64,000 nt of DNA from Runella sp. MFBS21 (lineage in GTDB: Bacteria; Bacteroidota; Bacteroidia; Cytophagales; Spirosomataceae), in NCBI RefSeq assembly GCF_029433105.1, contig NZ_JARNTW010000028.1, positions 17,322-81,321 on the forward strand. The letters run 5' to 3'. How positions within the stretch are numbered: position 1 is the stretch's first letter; each line of letters starts with the position of its first letter. The translations under genes were made by a program, and so were the position numbers. The notes below the pieces were generated by a model that made no database searches, was not told where the DNA came from, and saw only the letters and a program-made list of their open reading frames with translations. Below are positions 60,587-64,000 of the stretch, in pieces.

Positions 60587-63500
60587 TGGTTTTATAATGA
60601 TATTGATATTGTTGGACAGGTTGCATGTCCGTTACAACATTTGCACCATTTTGGGTATGTGTAGTTTTGAGGCGTCCCAAGGCATCATATTCAAACTTAG
60701 TGGTTTGATTGGCTGGGCTAATCAAATTCTTTGTCCCTACTAGATGGGTATAGGTTAGACCTGTGACAAGAGCGTTGGGCAACTGACTCCTAAGTTGATT
60801 AATAATATACAACAGGTCAGCCTCGTTTGTAATGGCACCTACTTTATCAAAATCCATAGCTACACCGCCTACTGAAATAGCTGAGAGTGCGGACTCCACT
60901 TGACTTTTAGTAGCATTTTTTATTTCAGCAATTGGCAGTAGCTTTTTATAAGCCCAAAGATAGGAAGTATAAGGACCCACCAAATTCTGATTAAAAGAGA
61001 GTAGGTTACCTCTGTTGTCATAATCTGTCAATGAAATTGTTTGAGGATTAGTAGAGTTCCCCTCAAACACCTCAATTTTACTCACTAAAGGAAAGGACGA
61101 ATAATAGGTCTTTTGAATTTTGGTAATGGAATTGTCTACTTTTGTAGTCTGATGTAATGGAATTGAAATCATATTTTTTGCATTGAGAACTGTTGCCGAA
61201 CTTCCTAAATCTAAGTCCGTTAGTAAGTCTCCTGCATACTTCATTTCGGTTCTGATGGTTTTTTGCTGACTATCGACCGTTTCGGTAGCGGTGGGTTGGA
61301 GATGAGTCAAGTTGCTATACTCATAATTGGTACGGGTTACCACCTCTCCTCCAGAAAATTTAAGCGTATCGATTGTAGAAGCTAAATAGTTGAATCCTGA
61401 GGCCATCACATAGGCAGCGTATAAATAGCTTCTAGTATTCCCACTGACAGAACAAGTAATCAATTGAGATAATCCAAACTTGAGGCCTGTAAATTCACTA
61501 TAATGATTAGATGAATCCAGCTCTGCGGCATATATGTTGGTGGTTTCTTTGACGGAAGAGTTTGATGAATTATATGATTTACTTTTGGCTAAATTACCTC
61601 TTTTCCATTCTAATGAAGTTTTAGGAGGAAAAGGAAATTCTTCATCTCCAAGGTCAGAAAATTCGCTACTTGTATTGTATGTATTGATGGTATAGCCGTT
61701 GTTAGAAGACGGATTTGTTTCGTCCGTTTCAATTACTTTTACATACCGATAAGACATGTGGTTACCCAAAGTGGTCGATATAGGTAAGTGACTTTGGGAT
61801 GTAAAGGCTAAATGAGGAATATTGAAAACACAGCCCCCCCCAGTGATTGGAAGTGATATTTGCATCGCATAATCGTATATGGGAGAGGTATCAAGCACTC
61901 CGCTGGAAAGAGTCGGTTGGTCAGGTGTATTGTATTTGTATTCTTTTACGTTGCAGCCCGATGAGGAGACACAATCTTTTATTTTCGCAATTCTCACACC
62001 TCCCGCATTTTTAGTAATAAAATTACTACCTGAAGGGGGAACAATTTTCCGAAATTCAACCGTTGCATCCGCTATGAGGCCTGCCGCGTTGAACCTACCT
62101 TCGGCAGTCATCACTATTTTCAGAATATAGGTTCCGGCTGGTAAAAGTAGTTTGCTAGTCTGTGTTTTGGTTTCACCCGCTTCTGGTAAAGTCGTGGGTC
62201 GGATTCGCTCCCACGTGTTTTTATACATAATATTTCCATATATATCTGTCAAAATGATGTCAGCATTGATAACATCATCATTGTTTTGGAAATGAACCGA
62301 ATGATAAATTTCAGAGCAGAAATTATACTGAGTTACGACAAAAGTATCCGCTACTGATACAGGATCTACACTGCTTCCACTACCACTTAAACTAAGAGTG
62401 GAAATAGCTTGCATGGTACCGCTACAAGAAGTGTATCGTTTAGGGAGATTGGCATCTTCTTGATAAGTGTTGCCCTCCCATTCAAACTGAGCCATTCCTT
62501 GAGTAGGATACGTAATTTTTGAAAGCTGTCCTATTACTGATTTTGAGGCATCGGGGTCTCTATTGGTGGCAAGGATTGCGATGTCGGTGCCTCCGCTCAA
62601 GTTGTTGATATAAGAGACCGTGGGCAAGAGAGAAGAGGTATTGTTAGTATTGTAATACCCCCAATGGTCTTGATTGTATAATACTGACAAGTTACTACTC
62701 AAATTGGGTAAAGGAGGAATGCTGCCTTCTTGAACATATTCAAACTCATGAGGGGGAAGTTCATCTGTTCCGTTTTTTTCTTGTACTGAACGTAGCAACA
62801 AGCGATTTACACTCTCTGCGTAGGTAAATTTAAAACTTTTGATAGTATCGCCGTTTTGGTTTTTGACAATTACTTCTGAAAGAGCTTTGGCTTTTTCGCT
62901 CCCAAACGTCCAGTCGCTCCTATCATTAGTTTCTTCTACAAAAAGAATCTCGCCACCTTCTCCGTTATTGATTGTGATTTTTTCTAAAATCACTTCGTTG
63001 ATTTTATATACTTGTGGCGAAGAAGGACCAGGATTATAAACAATTACATCAGTAGCGACAGCAAGCATATTGTATCTTTGCTCTGAAAGAGTAGGAGGCA
63101 TATCGACGCGCCTTATTTTATAGGTAAAATCTATAGTATGACCATTGGGGGTTATGATTTTGGTCAGATACCAAGCATTTACGTGACGTTTGCCAAAACT
63201 TGCTTCATCATCATCGTACCCACGTTCTTTGTAGGCAAAGATATATTTGATGCCTTTGGTATCTACAACTCTGATGGTGTCAATTCTACCTTGGGTATTG
63301 TTTAAGTTATAAACCGTGGTAGGGTCGCTGGCATTGAAATTAAATTCTGCTTCTAATTTTATACCTTGATACGGAATCCAGACGGGACTTTTGAGATTTG
63401 TTCCAGCTTGGGTCTGGTCAAAGAAAAACTTACCACCTATTCCAGCACAACTTAATACAAACATATCTGGCTCTGAATCATATTCATTATCAGCGGCAAT

Positions 63501-63959
63501 CTTAGCTTGAAACTGCAAAAATGTTAGTCCACTGTACATTCCTGTAGGGTTATATCCCATTCCATTGGCGATTGATTTGACCGTACTTGCCGTAGGATGT
63601 AGCCCATTGAATCCATGAGTGGTTTCGTCCGGGAGTCCTCGCAGCTGTCGATTGATAACTCCCGTAGCCGACAATGTCCAACCTAAGCCCGTCCAGCTAG
63701 GGGTTTCGTTGGTTTTGAGACCCGAACTAGCATAGGATAATGATATAGGGAAAGAGAAATCATTGAGTTTGATTTCATACAAAGGGATAGAAGGATTGAT
63801 TTGACCCGTATTCAAAGTGATAGGTACATCGCCGTATTTACCAATGGCAGCGGCGTTGGGAGATTGTGGTATGACCTTGGGTACGAAGTCCGATTGGGCA
63901 CAAAGTACCCCTGTTCCACACCACCAGAGTATGGAGCTAAAAAGCCATTTGTTAATCAT
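60579..63959 (-). CDS. Large secreted Rhs/YD-repeat-type protein
   Basis: 1126 residues. Signal peptide to about residue 22 (GTGVLCAQ). The start FVPKVIPQSPNAAAIGKYGD, VPITLNTGQINPSIPLYEI, and LPISLSYASSGLK-like (FPISLSYASSGLKTNE), TPSWTGLGWTLSATGVINRQ are the classic N-terminus of Bacteroidota secreted Rhs proteins. Near the C-terminus lies a single YD repeat (FEYDALGRLKTTHTQNG) and TDYDNRGNLLSF; the long Rhs core and a toxin domain are absent, so it is a short member. It probably acts at the surface. Coupled to the leucine-rich-repeat gene. Confidence 0.85.
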   Translation of the reverse strand: MINKWLFSSILWWCGTGVLCAQSDFVPKVIPQSPNAAAIGKYGDVPITLNTGQINPSIPLYEIKLNDFSFPISLSYASSGLKTNETPSWTGLGWTLSATGVINRQLRGLPDETTHGFNGLHPTASTVKSIANGMGYNPTGMYSGLTFLQFQAKIAADNEYDSEPDMFVLSCAGIGGKFFFDQTQAGTNLKSPVWIPYQGIKLEAEFNFNASDPTTVYNLNNTQGRIDTIRVVDTKGIKYIFAYKERGYDDDEASFGKRHVNAWYLTKIITPNGHTIDFTYKIRRVDMPPTLSEQRYNMLAVATDVIVYNPGPSSPQVYKINEVILEKITINNGEGGEILFVEETNDRSDWTFGSEKAKALSEVIVKNQNGDTIKSFKFTYAESVNRLLLRSVQEKNGTDELPPHEFEYVQEGSIPPLPNLSSNLSVLYNQDHWGYYNTNNTSSLLPTVSYINNLSGGTDIAILATNRDPDASKSVIGQLSKITYPTQGMAQFEWEGNTYQEDANLPKRYTSCSGTMQAISTLSLSGSGSSVDPVSVADTFVVTQYNFCSEIYHSVHFQNNDDVINADIILTDIYGNIMYKNTWERIRPTTLPEAGETKTQTSKLLLPAGTYILKIVMTAEGRFNAAGLIADATVEFRKIVPPSGSNFITKNAGGVRIAKIKDCVSSSGCNVKEYKYNTPDQPTLSSGVLDTSPIYDYAMQISLPITGGGCVFNIPHLAFTSQSHLPISTTLGNHMSYRYVKVIETDETNPSSNNGYTINTYNTSSEFSDLGDEEFPFPPKTSLEWKRGNLAKSKSYNSSNSSVKETTNIYAAELDSSNHYSEFTGLKFGLSQLITCSVSGNTRSYLYAAYVMASGFNYLASTIDTLKFSGGEVVTRTNYEYSNLTHLQPTATETVDSQQKTIRTEMKYAGDLLTDLDLGSSATVLNAKNMISIPLHQTTKVDNSITKIQKTYYSSFPLVSKIEVFEGNSTNPQTISLTDYDNRGNLLSFNQNLVGPYTSYLWAYKKLLPIAEIKNATKSQVESALSAISVGGVAMDFDKVGAITNEADLLYIINQLRSQLPNALVTGLTYTHLVGTKNLISPANQTTKFEYDALGRLKTTHTQNGANVVTDMQPVQQYQYHYKTNE

Positions 63960-64000
63960 TAGAGTTGTTGTTTACTTTTGTCTATTTATAAACTATAGTG

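Noticed and set aside
60579..63959. Rhs-type protein as a polymorphic toxin with immunity gene
   Set aside because: It has only a terminal YD repeat, no Rhs core or toxin domain, and no candidate immunity gene follows; the next gene is a leucine-rich-repeat protein.

Overview
The window looks like part of a large self-transmissible plasmid (or an integrated plasmid) of a Bacteroidota bacterium, probably of the Cytophagia type. Evidence: signal peptides typically end in AQ, start codons mostly lack a strong Shine-Dalgarno, secreted Rhs, leucine-rich-repeat and DUF4097-like proteins are present, and the conjugation genes follow the TraE-F-G-I-J-K-L-M-N-O order known from Bacteroidetes conjugative elements. 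No rRNA, tRNA, tyrosine integrase or CRISPR array was seen.

1-30.7 kb is an expanded array of secreted caspase-like (peptidase C14) genes. Some are TPR-caspases or plain caspases; at least seven are caspase-FGE (sulfatase-modifying-factor / C-type-lectin fold) fusions, two of them disrupted. Interspersed are a papain-like protease, an ECF sigma factor with a membrane anti-sigma-like partner, an RtcB-like RNA ligase, an M15-like protein, a TonB-like protein and an RDD membrane protein. Five FGE reading frames end in a 117-bp segment where almost every difference falls on the first two bases of NNC/NNT codons while the third base and the flanking codons stay fixed. That is the pattern left by adenine mutagenesis of AAC/AAT codons by a diversity-generating retroelement (DGR). 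No reverse transcriptase or template repeat was seen in the window, so these would be targets diversified in trans. A caspase effector joined to a hypervariable secreted binding domain, in many copies, is the main candidate for an undescribed system.

30.7-31.6 kb is decayed DNA with WG-repeat remnants. 31.6-36.4 kb is a replication and partition module: ParA with an N-terminal HTH, a ParB-like protein with three copies of a near-perfect palindrome inside its gene, a Toprim primase, a Rep-type initiator and an origin with eight iterons next to AT-rich DNA. 36.7-41.3 kb holds a ParA-like accessory operon, a structured intergenic region that is probably oriT, the MobC/MobA relaxosome genes and an M23 endopeptidase. 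41.3-42 kb is a HigBA toxin-antitoxin pair. 42-55.3 kb is the coupling protein and the type IV secretion/transfer operon. 55.4-56 kb is a degenerate serine-recombinase-like gene. 56-64 kb, on the minus strand, encodes secreted surface-type proteins, including a leucine-rich-repeat protein and an Rhs/YD protein.

Taken together, the plasmid backbone (replication, partition, mobilization, transfer, addiction) carries a cargo of diversified caspase receptors. Functional statements about the cargo are inference from domain architecture; the codon pattern and repeats are read directly from the sequence.
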